A stretch of 64,000 nt of DNA from the NCBI GenBank assembly GCA_013397075.1, contig VWZS01000240.1, positions 1,549,421 through 1,613,420 of the forward strand, read 5' to 3'. The stretch comes from Rhabdornis inornatus (taxonomy: Eukaryota > Chordata > Aves > Passeriformes > Rhabdornithidae). Positions 22,640 through 35,129 of the stretch are shown in pieces. How positions within the stretch are numbered: the stretch's first letter is position 1; each line of letters opens with the position of its first letter. The position numbers were made by a program, and so were the translations under genes. Under the pieces are notes generated by a model, which saw only the letters and a program-made list of their open reading frames with translations, was not told the DNA's origin and did no database searches.

Positions 22640-22820
22640 GGGATTCTTAAGAGGAGCTACCTCCCGCCGAGCCCAGAGCCCGGCATCGAAGCCGGCTCTA
22701 CTCCGAAGGAGCCCCATCCGACGGAGCCAGGACCCAGGGACACGCAACCGCCCGCGGGTGCCGAAGCAAACCGAGACTCCCCGCGGTTGTGCCCTCGAGA
22801 GCCGCGACGTGTCCTGCTGA
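22640..22820. promoter_or_regulatory. CpG-rich block H
   Basis: Short CpG-rich block directly after AT-rich DNA. No gene recognised. Confidence 0.45.
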
Positions 22821-23009
22821 GAGGGTGGGGAAAAGGATGCACGAAGTCAGACCACAAAGCTCTGGGGGTGATATGGCATCAGGGAGGGCAGACCCCCTCT
22901 TTCGCATCGTCCCCCCACCCTTCCCACAGCCATCCCTACTCCAAGCAGGCACCGCACTTCCCCGCCTCTTCTTGCTCTAGAGCGTTTTTTCTTATTCTTC
23001 AAGTACCCC

Positions 23010-23042
23010 AAGCCAGGAGAAAGCCAGGAGAAAGCCAGGAGG
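23010..23042. repeat. 11-bp unit in three copies
   Basis: Three tandem copies of AAGCCAGGAGA, the last one with its final base changed. Confidence 0.85.
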
Positions 23043-23539
23043 CCTGCGCGTCCTCCACCATAATTACCCTGCCTGATAGGAATAGGCAAGGAAGCCGAGG
23101 CTCGCCCGTGGGCGCCAAAGGCGGAATGCAGGCACCCCCAGCCCCGCGCACAGTGAATTGATCGGCATTTCCCATTTCCCTTATTTATGTGTTTTTGCGG
23201 CGGTGCGCACCGCTGACAGCGCGCCGGAGTTGCAGGCAGTGGACCGGCCCGGCCCAGCCCGACCCTCCTCCCTGTTCTCTGTTCTCTGTTTGGATTTTGA
23301 AGGCAGACACTTGTTCCTCATAGTTAAATAGCGTTCCCGTCCCAGTCACAGCAGTCCTGCTTTTCCGGGCTCCCACCCTCCGCCACACTGTTTTATTCTC
23401 TTCCACTTTAAAAGACCAAATCAGCTGTTGGGAAGGGCGGGGGGCGGGGGGGGAGAATGGTAAATAAATAAATATTTGAATAAATAAGGCAATGTCGTAG
23501 AAATATGAATTAGCCCTACAAGAGGCATAAACTGTTATT

Positions 23540-24210
23540 ACTGACTTGCAAGCCACGCACACACTGGCGAGGAGGACAGGTGGATTTGTGCAGAGCACCG
23601 GGGCTCGGCGCTCTCCCGCTCGCTGGATGCGCGGGAGGGGCAGCTCCGGACAGAGCTCCGGGACCCGCTGCTCACCCAGCCCTCTTCTCACTCCGTTCCC
23701 CGCGACCTGCAACCCCTCTTTCTCCCGTGCAAGAAAGAGCCGGGAAACTTTTCTCCACTGGGATTTTTACTTTGCTTACCCCAGACCGCCAAGGAAGACC
23801 CACATTCCTCCCTCTGCGCCGGCTCTTTAGGTCTGAGCCCTAATCAGGGCTCGGGCCAGACGGCCCGGCAAGGGACCAGGTGCTGGAGCTGGAGGCCCCG
23901 AAAGGTTGCGCTCGGTGCTTGGAAGAGCGTCCTCCCCGGCCCGAGGTTTCACAGTGACAAACCTGTTCTGTCCTGTCCCTCTTCCAAAAAAAACCCAAAA
24001 AAACTGGGCACTGATCATTCGTAGGACCCTTCCCATGAGCAGCCGAGCAACGGGCTGGCTTCACATTCATGATAGAAATTTGGTCGTGAGGGGAAGCTAC
24101 TGGCCAATTTCTAGAAGGAAGGGGCCCTCGGAGCTGGCGAGCGAGGGGCGCCGCGGGGCTCCGAGCCGCAGCGCTCCGCACCGCTCGGCGGGGATTACTA
24201 CTTGCTGTGC
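23540..24210. promoter_or_regulatory. CpG-rich block I
   Basis: Broad, moderately CpG-rich stretch. It is preceded at 23,460-23,540 by an AT-rich block with repeated AAATAAATA. Possible regulatory or promoter region; no gene recognised. Confidence 0.4.
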
Positions 24211-24625
24211 CCAAGCAGGGCTTCACGGTCGCCGCTGTTTCCAAGGGAGATCTGCTTTCCCCCTGCCCAGTGGCTGGAGCTGATTCACTCACGAAGACCA
24301 CGGTGTGGGGAAGTGTGTATGGGGTGAGAAAAAGGAGAAAGAAAAAGGACCAACTTGTCTTAGGAAAAGTTATTTCCCAAGGACAAACACCCATGGTTTT
24401 ATTTACGCGACTTGTCCCACCAAAATGTATGTGATGACCATGGGGAGCCAGGAGTAGATTTTGCCCCCACGTGTTTTTCTCCTGTCCTCAAGCCACCCAG
24501 TTGAATAGAACCGAATTTCTCGTCACCTGGGAAAAATATTCCAGGGCTCTCAGCCGAACAGGGAAACGACTCCGATCCGATTTCCTTTTTCACATAATTC
24601 CTAAAGAACAGTCTAGTTCTTCGTA

Positions 24626-24668
24626 TGTGTGTGTGTCTGTGTGTCTGTGTGTCTGTGTGTCTGTGTAT
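24626..24668. repeat. (TGTGTGTC)n microsatellite
   Basis: Octamer TGTGTGTC repeated about five times, a decayed or expanded TG repeat. Confidence 0.85.
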
Positions 24669-25334
24669 GTGACCAAGATGCAGCGATATATCGGGGATCA
24701 AAACTTTATCCAGACCGGTAACACTTCTGAACTAGAAAGACACATGTTACCCCCAGAAGCATCGCGTGTTTACACAGTCTCTTATTCCAGTCGTAATTTA
24801 AGAACTGCTCCCATCCCCATGTCCACCGCGATTCGGCAAAAGGAACAGGCGAATGTTTTAGGAACAGAAGTGACCTAAAAATTAGTAGTGCTACAAATGT
24901 AGGTGTGTGTCCCCTTAGCAAGAGCGTGCTCATGTAGAAAAGCGTTTATTTTCGTGTTGAGTTATTCGAACGTACAATAGAGAGCCGAACTTAAATCAGG
25001 GTGAGATTTGCCGGGATACGGGGTTAATTCAGTATATAGAGAGTTATGAGTGGAAAAAAAGGTCATTAAACCCAAAGCTTATCAGAGGATCCTAGAAAAG
25101 GCTGGCTATTTCTGTGTATCATTTGCCAAAGCGCAGACGGACTTTTCATTCTTCTTTATTTACATATTAGTTTGATTTAAATATTCATTCCTGGACAGTG
25201 GCCAAACTATCGACGGGATGGAGATACTCCAAGGTATTTTGAAAAGATACCAACCGCTGTTTTAAGGTCCCTGTACGGGTTTTTAAATGAGGGAACCGGG
25301 AAAGGGGGAAAAACCCCAAAAACCAACAAAACAA

Positions 25335-25359
25335 CCCCCCCCCCCCCCCAAAAAAAAAA
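25335..25359. repeat. C15-A10 homopolymer pair
   Basis: Fifteen C followed directly by ten A, within C/A-only DNA running from about 25,310 to 25,370. Confidence 0.9.
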
Positions 25360-25559
25360 CACCCCAAAACGGCACTCGTCCAAATTACTAACATTAAAAG
25401 AAAAAATCTGTTGCTAATATTTCAAACAACAAAGGGATGGATAATTCTTTTGCTCAATGAATACAAACTAAATACCAAAGCATCTTCAGGAATAAAAGAG
25501 AGCAGATGATGGATTTCATTAAATATTTCACATTTAAAAAATTATACCTTTTATATGTA

Positions 25560-26010
25560 CTTGTCCTTAACCTTTAAAAGGAACTGCTGTAAATACAAGA
25601 TCCGTACTTTCTCTAATAGATTTTAGTAGGAGCTGGTGACAGAGAACTGATTTCTTTTCTATTAGGCTTTAGTACATCTTTGTTGAAGGCCTGCAGAATG
25701 ACCAGGGATTAGATTTGCATCTCTTAGACTCCCTGTGTGGTCTTTGTAAGGAGCTTGTAACTGTTAAAAATGACTTGTTAGGAAGCGTGTGGGCTCTCAT
25801 CTCTTTGCTTTTGACAGAATGATTGTGAAATTCAGATTGTTCTTATAGGCTTTAGCCTGTGGATTCCACCTGAGCCTTAAGCAATTAGAGCTTAATCTCA
25901 GTGCAATCATATTTGAGTTAGAATTTATTGCACTTTGTTTACTTCAATTAAAGAGCTACAGAATATTTCGGAGCAGTTTTTAAGTGATATTCTCCAGGCA
26001 ATAGCTAATT
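25560..26010. promoter_or_regulatory. Candidate conserved non-coding element
   Basis: Repeat-free AT-rich block with many factor-like words: GATTAGATTTGCAT (homeobox/POU type), TTAAGCAATTAG and CAATTAAAG. It directly precedes CpG block J. The general look is that of a developmental enhancer. Conservation has not been tested. Confidence 0.35.
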
Positions 26011-26129
26011 TTTTCAACCCCTGAATGTTATCCTTACCGCCCCATCGCTCGGCGGTTTGGAGTGCAAAGCACTCTTCGGGTTTCCCGGGCGAAAATGAAT
26101 AGGAAACAGCAGGAAAGAAAAAACAAGCT

Positions 26130-26500
26130 GAAATTCCTTGCGACGCGGAGGGGAGAAGATGCCTGCTGCATCCCTTTCTTCTGGGAGCCGGCGGGAGTAG
26201 CGGCGTGCCCCCGGGCCGGACCCCTCTGCCTACGAACGGGAAAACCTCGGGGCGGGAGGGGAGTGAACCATGCCCGGGATCGGACCCAGAGCTTTAAAGC
26301 TGGCTTTAAAGCGGTGGCGGCGGCGTTTGCGGAGCGAGGGCTGGGCCGCTTCCCGAGGGGATTCTCCCGCTGCCCACCCCCGCCCCGCCGTGGCAGCGCC
26401 GGCACGGACACGGGCGGGCAGCCCCAGCGCATCCCCCCCGCAACGCGGCTTCCCAAAAGCACCCCAGCAAAGCGACACCTAACCACGCCACCTGCCTGCC
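26130..26500. promoter_or_regulatory. CpG-rich block J
   Basis: Last strong CpG block of the domain around NKX2-1, about 12 kb beyond its end. Two palindromes, AGCTTTAAAGCT (26,290-26,301) and GCTTTAAAGC (26,303-26,312), sit inside it. Open frames on both strands are composition artefacts. Confidence 0.5.
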
Positions 26501-26894
26501 GCTGTCCCAGACTTTTACCGTCAGGCTATAAATTAGTGAAACGGGAAAAATACACACTTGGAGGGGTTCTTTCCTCGCTCGTATGACAAGTTTCTATTTG
26601 TGTTCAGGTTTCATATGGACAGCCTGAGAAGGATGCTTTTACCACTGACATTCACATAATTAGGGTTTTCAAGTGCCATCCTCTCATTCCTTTCTTCTTT
26701 TTTTTTTCCCCTCTTTTCTCTCCACCCCCCCACCCCCCAATCATTAGGACTTCTCGAAAAGTCTTTATCAAATCTCTGTGAATTAAACTCGAAAATTTTC
26801 AAAAGGCTTTAAAATTTGGGATTATTCCGTTTAAAATCTGGCGACATTTTTTTTCTCCCCGTGTCAGAGAAATATTTGCCATGGGTATACTGTC

Positions 26895-26969
26895 AGGGCC
26901 TGATCCTTTTCCTGCTGAAGTTATGATGAGAGACCTCTTCCAGCTCTCGGTAGAATAGGATCAAGCCCT
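26895..26969. mobile_element. Fossil palindromic (MITE-like) element
   Basis: AGGGCCTGATCC (26,895-26,906) and GGATCAAGCCCT (26,958-26,969) form inverted termini with 11 of 12 matches over a 75-bp unit. GGGCCTGATCC termini are typical of short palindromic elements I remember from bird, crocodile and turtle DNA. No family name is assigned. Confidence 0.5.
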
Positions 26970-27330
26970 TCCATGCTAATAGAGGTTTAATAGCATCAGC
27001 ACATGCCCAACAACCACCATTATAACCTTGACCCGGTCAGGTGCAATGATATTGCTCCTCCTAAATTTATCCTGCATTTCCTTGGTGACAGCAAACAGCT
27101 CTCTATCACCTCTCACAGCCCACAATAACCCACAGGCAGTGATACCAATAACCCACTGCTCTTTTGTCATTCTTTCCCCCCGGAAATCTAATAAGTAATA
27201 ATGGTAAAAAGTAATCACAACTATCTGTATTTTCAGCCCCATCAGCCTACACTGCTCAGAATGTTTCAGCCCGATGGCGACTGCTGAAGTAAATTGTCAT
27301 CTTTTAAAAAACGAGCGAGTTACCCTCTGA
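26970..27330. promoter_or_regulatory. Candidate conserved element after the palindrome
   Basis: Unusually even-composition DNA with no simple repeats. The minus strand is open for 88 codons (27,242 to 26,976), with two hydrophobic stretches and no recognised domain. It is more likely a conserved non-coding element than a gene, but either is possible. Confidence 0.25.
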
Positions 27331-30300
27331 GTAGCCTTTGCTGTGATGTTGAGTGTGGAACGAAGTGCTGGAGTGCAAGAGTCCCCATGTGTACCCTGCT
27401 CCATAACTGTGCTGATAGGCTTGCTCCGTTTGCCCTGAAAATTTCTTTACAGGGAGTGTTGGGGTAGGCTGGCATTATCACTTCAAAAACTTTGTTTCAG
27501 GTCTGTTAGAGAGATATCAGCCTGACCTATCTTTCTTGCAGGATTATTTTTAAATCTCAGATTTTTACTACTTCCTTGGACCTGCCACGATTCACAGTTT
27601 GTCTTTTGCTTTCGGTCCAATAGCCATAGACGCAATTTTGCCTAACAAAACTTGATATTTACTTGAAAGGATCTATATATATTTTTGCAAAATAAAGTGC
27701 TCTTCAGACCTTTCCTATAATGTGGAGATACATTCACCAAATAATCAGTGTTCTAAGAAAATAAAATAGTAGTATACATTCTCTCTGCAGATTGTAGGAT
27801 ACGCCAACTGATTTTAATGCTAAAAATTTTATTCTTATTAAAACGGTGTCATGCAGGCAAAAATATTTTTTCCTGAAACAATGGGCAATTCTTGCCGTAA
27901 AAGACTGTTAAACAGATGAAAGCAACTCAGGCCACAGCTTAATCTGTTTTACATTAGGCTTGAACACAGCTGAACGAGTTCGAATTATAAGACTTTTCTG
28001 GGTATCAGTCCAAGAGTAACCCTGTATCTCTGCTTGCAGCACCTGTGATTTGTGTGTGTGTGGCTTATTCACAGAAGGCAGAAAGATCTGGACTTATGGC
28101 AAAGTAAATACAGCAAAGGTTCTACTTTGACAAAACAAACTGACAATTCCAGTACTGTCCTTGCTTGAGACAGAACCAAGAACTAGAGAAATAATAAAGG
28201 AGAGACTAAAGCTAGGAGGTAGAGGTGACACTTTTCTTGACATGCATGTATTGAAAAATGCTTATAGAAAAGGAAAAAAACAGAGAATCAAGCATTTTCT
28301 TCTAGCATTATCTCACACAGGATTAGGATAATGAGAGAGGCTGCTCTAAGAATGGAGAGCAAGCATGAAGAAACAAGCCAGAGCAATGCTAACATGTGCA
28401 AAGCTCTGCAAAACCAGCATGGAATCCTGCTCTCCAAAAGACTCCAGACTTTATTAGAAACAGAAGGCAGCTGATCAGACTGTAGGCAAGTGAGCTCAGC
28501 TCAGTCTATTTGGATGATTTTGGCACTTCACTGAGGAAGAACAGGTTTTACAGCACAGTAACACAGGAAAGTTATGTGCTAAAATTGAGGAGAGAGCAAA
28601 GGGGTCTTAAGCGATAAGTCTCTGAATTATGCTAAGAGGCATACCAGCAGGCTCTTTTGATATGGAAAGTGAAATATGACCTGCAACCAACAACTTCCTA
28701 GAATGTGGAAAAAGCCTTTCCTACTAGAGAAAGGGCAGGCCCAGCATTATCAAAAACAGATCTGTAGAGAAGTTTGAGAAAGGCCTTCAAAACATGCAGA
28801 AGTGACCTTGTTTTCATTGTGCTGAAATTATTGGAAAAGCTTTCTTGGCTTCTAGAGATGTAATTACATTATTCCTTTAGTGAGAATTTTGGGAAGCCCA
28901 GAGGTGAGAAGATATTTGACTGGTGCAGAATCCAGTAACAGCCAGTCAAAAACCCTCAACACAGCTGGACACAGAACACGAACAACAATTTTTTATGGAG
29001 TTTTAAAAAAAATTTAGTTCTATTCTGAAGTCCTCTGTGTTACAGGTATATTTAAGCGAAGAAGTCAAATTATGAGTTTTCCTGCCTTCTTTTTTTTTTT
29101 TTTTTGCTTGTCATTGTCTGCTTGGAGGAATAACGAAAGTGAGATGGTGTATTCTGGAAGTTCTCTGCTAACCTTCACTGCTTGAAGTGAGGAAAACTTC
29201 TGCCACTTATTTTCAGTAGTGTGCTGCACCAATAAAACCCAGGCTGTAATGAAGGGGTAAGGCTCATGGAGGTGCATGAGGCTATTACAGCTTAGACAAA
29301 AATCCTGCTAATATTACAGGGACAGGAAAGAAATGGGGATGGTGTGAGTATTCAAAAGTTCATAGAAACTAGAACGTTACTCATTGAGCAATAGTTAGAG
29401 AAAAGATTATATAAAAAGGCAAAGTCAAATCAGACCAGTAGCTCCTATAACTCAGTACCCTTTCCTTGGACAACAGTACTACCTCTTGCTTCTAAAACAA
29501 GATGCTCAAAGTGGCTAAGTATAGAGTGATTGGCTTCAAAGAGTGCTATCAGAATCGTGTCTGAAAGCTTTCTGAACTTCATCAGTTCTTGAACTTTCCC
29601 AAGGGTATCTGGGTGTATGTGGAATATCAACACATTTGCATCATGACGATTCACATTTGGCTGTTCTAACTTTTCCTGAGCTCTTAAACAGGCAGGCTAC
29701 ATACAGCAACTTCTTTTGTGGTGTTATATTAAAGCTAGTGTTCCTCTTCCTCACAGTACTTTGTATCTTGGAATCAGTTCCATCATTATGTTAATGCAGT
29801 GTGTAATGCAACCTTTTTTCTAGAAGCTGCAGAAATTAGAGCAACCTGGAGAAACCATGTTTATCCTGTTGAGTCAGTAAGCAATGTTATAAGATCTAGA
29901 GGTCTTCTCTTATTTCTAATGTCCTCTTCAGTGTTATCTAGTTTAGAGCATGAGCTATATACATCACTATTTGGAGCAGTAAAAATGTTATCCTGAATAG
30001 CTGGTATGTCCTCTGAAGAAAAAGAACCACAAGATTTTATGAGTCTCTTCATAATAGGAGGAATCACCACCTGCTTGTTTAATTCACACAGCAAATGGAA
30101 ACAAAAAATATGTGCCACAATCCAAACTCTTTTCTGTTCCTATATGATACTCTTAGGAGTATTGGGTTTTTTTAAAACATATCTTTGCAAATACAAACAG
30201 TATCTTCCTTTTTGTTCTCCCTTATGCACTCCATTTCCACCCCAGTTCAGAACTGACATTTTAATTATATTTATTTATAGGACAGAAGTATTTTTTTTCC

Positions 30301-30510
30301 GTATATGAAATCAATTAAGTGTGTTTTCCCAGGGGAATAGCAAAGAGGTTGAGGTGACACAGTGACAATTTACATGTAACTAGGAAACAATTTCCTACTA
30401 CATGTCATTTTAATTAAGTAGACAGAAACATGACACTTTAGAGCTGAAATCTTAGGCTAGGCAAACTCTAGCTGAAATAAGGTGCAAATCTTTAACAGTG
30501 AAGATATAAG

Positions 30511-30531
30511 AGTGATAGATCCTCTATCACT
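30511..30531. repeat. Perfect short hairpin
   Basis: AGTGATAGA (30,511-30,519), a three-base loop TCC, then TCTATCACT (30,523-30,531): a nine-base-pair perfect stem. There is no following U-run on either strand that would suggest termination. Confidence 0.7.
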
Positions 30532-31068
30532 TTAAATGGAAAGTGTATGTCTTTCTGCAGCATGCACAGAACCCTGATGTAGAAATTACTGGGTGACATG
30601 TGGTCACCTGTTGTGCGCAGGCAGTAAGACACAAGATACACGCTGGCTCTTTCTCGCCTCAGTTCCAGTAACTTTGAGGAATCCTATACCAACAAAGCTC
30701 CTTTGTCCTTGAAATGTCTCAATGCTGTCTTTTTCAGAAAGGGTATTACTGGAGATCAAGACCATTAACCACTCAACTACAAAGGTAACGCTGATAACCT
30801 GACATCTACATCTATGCTACCCCCAACCTGAATTCAATATATAGAGAAGTTTGCAAAGCTTTTATCCTTATAAAACTCTGGAACAGTGAATGGGAACAAA
30901 TGTTTTAGTTGGATTAAAGTACTTCTGTCTCTATGTTAATGCCCAATATTCATGGAAACACTGCTTCTCTGTACTTATTGTGTCATCCATCAGACGTGTA
31001 TTCTCAACAAACCAGTGAACCAATCCCAGCCACCTCCCTTCTCAGGGAGTGGCATTACTTATCTCAGC

Positions 31069-31384
31069 TGTGGTTATTAAAAGATCTTCAAAGGATGCAC
31101 CTTGGGTAGTGCAAGACCCCAGCTGTGGCTCCACCCAAGACGGACTCAAGATGGACTCCAAGTCACGAGTTTTCACACTTTTATAAATTTTACATATTTA
31201 CTTATGGTCCATTTTCATGTTGGGGTTAATTGTCCAATTATAGCTTCAGGTTATGAAGTCCCATCCTCCCAGATTGCTCTCCTCAGTTTGCTGTTGTTTA
31301 TACCTTTTGGGCCTGAAGCTGCAACCAGGTGTCCCTGGTTCTCACGCTGGAAAATAATTGTTTTGTCTAACTAAAGTTAACTAA
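31069..31384 (+). mobile_element. Probable solo LTR-like fragment of an endogenous retrovirus
   Basis: About 300 bp that starts TGTGGTTATT and ends TAACTAACA. I recognise the internal text (near 31,120-31,300) as similar to a dispersed avian LTR-type repeat. There are no flanking retroviral genes. No convincing target-site duplication was seen at these ends, so the boundaries are approximate and the class is provisional. Confidence 0.35.
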
Positions 31385-34300
31385 CACCTTATATGAAGTT
31401 CAGAGTTATCTACTAATGCAGAACAGAATCTGGAAAATATGAAAGCTAAAACTTAAGGCATCACTATACACCCGTACTTCACAGCATGTGAAGTCCTGAG
31501 GTCTTTCCTGTCTCAGGTTTCTCAACAAAACGAGCCAAACTGCCATCACACAGATACATGAATGTACTGCAATATTAATTTCCACTGAAAAGTCCACACT
31601 AAAGCCCCCACAAATCCACAGTGCCTGTTATGATCAGCTATTCCAGGGCTCCCATACTCAGTCCTGAGACAAGTTCCCTAATGATTTCAGTCTGTCTGGA
31701 GAAAGCAGTCACATGTTGGAAGCATATGGGAACCCATTTTTCATTGTCTCTATCCAAGCCACAGTTAATTTGGACTCTGGGTATGTGACCCAAGAGCAAG
31801 AGGCCTCCAGAAAGCTTTTACCACCTGTCTTTCACTAGATTTAATACTTTTCTTTCTCATTGCTGTAGCCCCACTTTTCTGCTCCCTATGCATCTTCTCT
31901 GTTTCCAGTCTAAGTGTTTCTGCAGGGAAAGAGGAAGGGAGAGGGCACAGGAGTCAGCTCTGCTGCCAGTTCGTGCTGGTGTATCAGGAGCTAACTGGGG
32001 CTGAAAAATGTACTTTGACAGGCTGCTCCAATAAGCCTTTAACACCTCAAGTAAAAGGGCTTCTTCAAACCCAACATAGTCAGGAAAAGGAGAAATATCA
32101 ATTAATCTGAAACATGGTTTTCAATTTTATGCTAAAAATCAGATTACCTTTGAAATTCTAGCTTCATATCCAGTACAATACAATTGAAATAAGATTAGAG
32201 GGTTGCTTTTGGAAATCTTTGCTCCACCAAAATACTTCCAGTAAGGGGACTTCCAGAAAAAAACAGCATGGTACTTTCTAACAGAAAAGTATGATCTGCC
32301 CTCGATGTGAAGCACTACTAGACCAATGTTATTTTTAAAAAATGCACATGGTTTGGAGATCTGAGATGTTAGATATATGGCCTATTTAATATATCTCAAT
32401 GACCCAGCCGATATATTCAGACTGCACAGGAATTGCAGTCACATTTTTCAGATGCCTCTAACTCTCAGGGTTAACATAGTATAAACATAACAATGAAGTT
32501 AATGCCTCCAGAAAACATTTCAATTTTAGCTACTTTGTTTTCAAAATCTTAGTAAGTAATGACAGGAAGGAGACAAAGGAGGGGAAATGCAGATGGCAAT
32601 AATGGGAACTCAAATGGCTGCACAGAAAGAGGAAGACAAGAAACCCAAAGGAAAATCATGAAGCCAGGGGAAATAGAGAGAAGACAAGAGGATATGGAAG
32701 AATTGGAATATGCACTGGTTGTGCTGAAGGAGAGAATTCTTCCTTTTGAATACTTAATTCCGTAGAAAGGCATTTTATGTAAATAGATGATTGAATACTG
32801 ATTTATTACAAGCAGTATCTATTTTCTTCTTAAGGCATGTGGACACCTACCACAAGTTGCAATTTCAGTATGTATTTTTCTGCAGATGAAAAAGAATGAA
32901 AAACTGTCTGTGCTCTGAACTGTCACAGATTTCTTCTTTCTCTATTGCGTGGATGACCATGGTCACACATAGGGCCTTTGATGATTCTTACTTTCTGGTG
33001 CAGAGGTGATGACAAAGGTGATGATGATGTATAGATTAAGGGGAGCTTAATCATCTGACTGCAGTGTCTAAACTCCAGAAATAGGCCCAGCTTCAACCAG
33101 AGAAAAAAGAGTGAGAAAAGAGTTTTACCCAAATGAAGAAAACAGGTTAGAGAGAGCAGAAGAAACAGGCTCAATGATCTTCTGGAAATTTGTAGCATGA
33201 GGGAGAACAAGAAAATAGCCTGCTGAACTGTGCAGCTAACATCTCAGTCACAAGTCTCTCCTTATTCTCTTTGCTCTCATATCCCTAGGAGGAGCAGGAG
33301 CAGCATAACAGAAACAAAAGATGTAGTACACTCTCACTGACCCCGAGCCTGAAGAGGCCTCTCAGCTCCAATCCCACTTTATAGAAGTGTGATTTCATAG
33401 GGGTACAAGAATATGTCATGGTTGTCTGAAGGGCATAACAGCGGATGGAGAGAAAAGGTAGTTTCTCCCTACCGTCAGCATAAAACATATTCGGTATTTC
33501 AGGTGGGATTGATTTCTTCTGCAATCCAACAGCTAACAGACTTCCCTCTGGTGTTTACACTCTGGAGCTTGTTTTTGCAGACTTTAGCCAACTGTCTGTT
33601 CCTACTGTCCCTGCAGCCCTCCTCAGCATAAGGAGAATCTGATGCCCCAGAGGGTTAGTGAGAGTGGTGAGCAGGGACTGATCACAAGGTACGACTTCAA
33701 AAGATGCAGATTCCAAGTGGGAGATAGAGCTCCCATTGCAGACTGGGGACAGGCTCCTATGTGATGCAGAGTTGAAGCTCTTGAACCTGAAATCTTCAAA
33801 TTACTAGTTTTAGACCTTCTGGGTTTAGATTAATGTCTTGTTCTGATTTCTTAGAGGCAGTATGGGCAGGAATGAAGAAACTTTCTAGGAAAAATAAAAC
33901 AACGCTTTTGAAACAAGGATAAAGAATTTGAAAAGTGGCATGAAGAGGTGATGGGTAAATTAGCAGTCGGATGAAAATTACAGGGACTTCTTTTGTGTGT
34001 GTGTGCAGCTAATAGGAAACATGAGATGTTTAAAAGCAAATTATTTAGAAGTGGTAGTTCGTTTTAATATTAAATAAAATTCATTGCACGGCATATCTCT
34101 AGATATTAAAATTTCAGAGGCACTAACTAAAGTTAGATGATGAATTCTTACACATTCCAAACATCTTTAATATTTAAACAACCTGACTTGCAAAATAAGA
34201 AAATTTCTGCTTTTACAGCACTGAAATAGCTTTTTATTATTCCAGTTTTTAACTCTGTGAATGTATGTATCTCCACAGATAAACAGACGTAAAGGTAGGA

Positions 34301-35129
34301 TGTAGACGATAGCAGCACTTACTTCTGATTCAAAGTTATCTTGTGTATGAGAGAAGAGAAAATAAATAATTGTTTTTTCTTTCAGCTTTCTCTATGTCTG
34401 GACTTGCTTTCTTTGTATATCTACCTTAAAAATGTAGCTCAGATTTAGAAATGCAGTGACAAAGCAGTATGTTTCACATATACACTGTATTTAGAGAAGG
34501 GCACAAATTCACCAAGTTACATTTTACTTTAAAACATAAAAAGCAACATGCCAATGGAAATATTTCTAGCGTATCCACCAGTAATTTTTTAAGCAAAAAA
34601 CAGTTAAAATTGTAAGGATATTGAATTTATCTAGTTTTAAGCAAAAATCTATTGAACAGCAAAATAAAAGGTATTGTACTGTGTATTCCTGCTTAAAACC
34701 AAGAACAACACTGGAGCATTGCTGTTAATTAGCTCCAGTCAACATGAAATGCTTTACAACACTTCTCACATCAGTGCTTCATCTGAGCTTTAGAATAAAC
34801 ATTTCCCACACTCTACATGAAGAAAAGAACTAGAAAGTATATAGCTTTTTCATTCAAATTGTGGAGTAATTTCAGACAGCATTCCTGCACCAGAGAAGAT
34901 ATTTTAAAAAATTTCCATAAAACAAGAGATTCAACCACTGAACAGTGTGGTATATACTTCTATTTGTGTGTGTTAATATCTGTTCTTGATCATCAAATCA
35001 TATATATTGCTTTTTCAGAGATCTTTTAGCTTTTCTGTATTTATTTTCATTTTTGTGTACTTCAGTTATCTGTTATGCTAGAGAACTGTTTGTAGAGGTG
35101 TCATACAAAAATCTCCATTTAATGCATTA

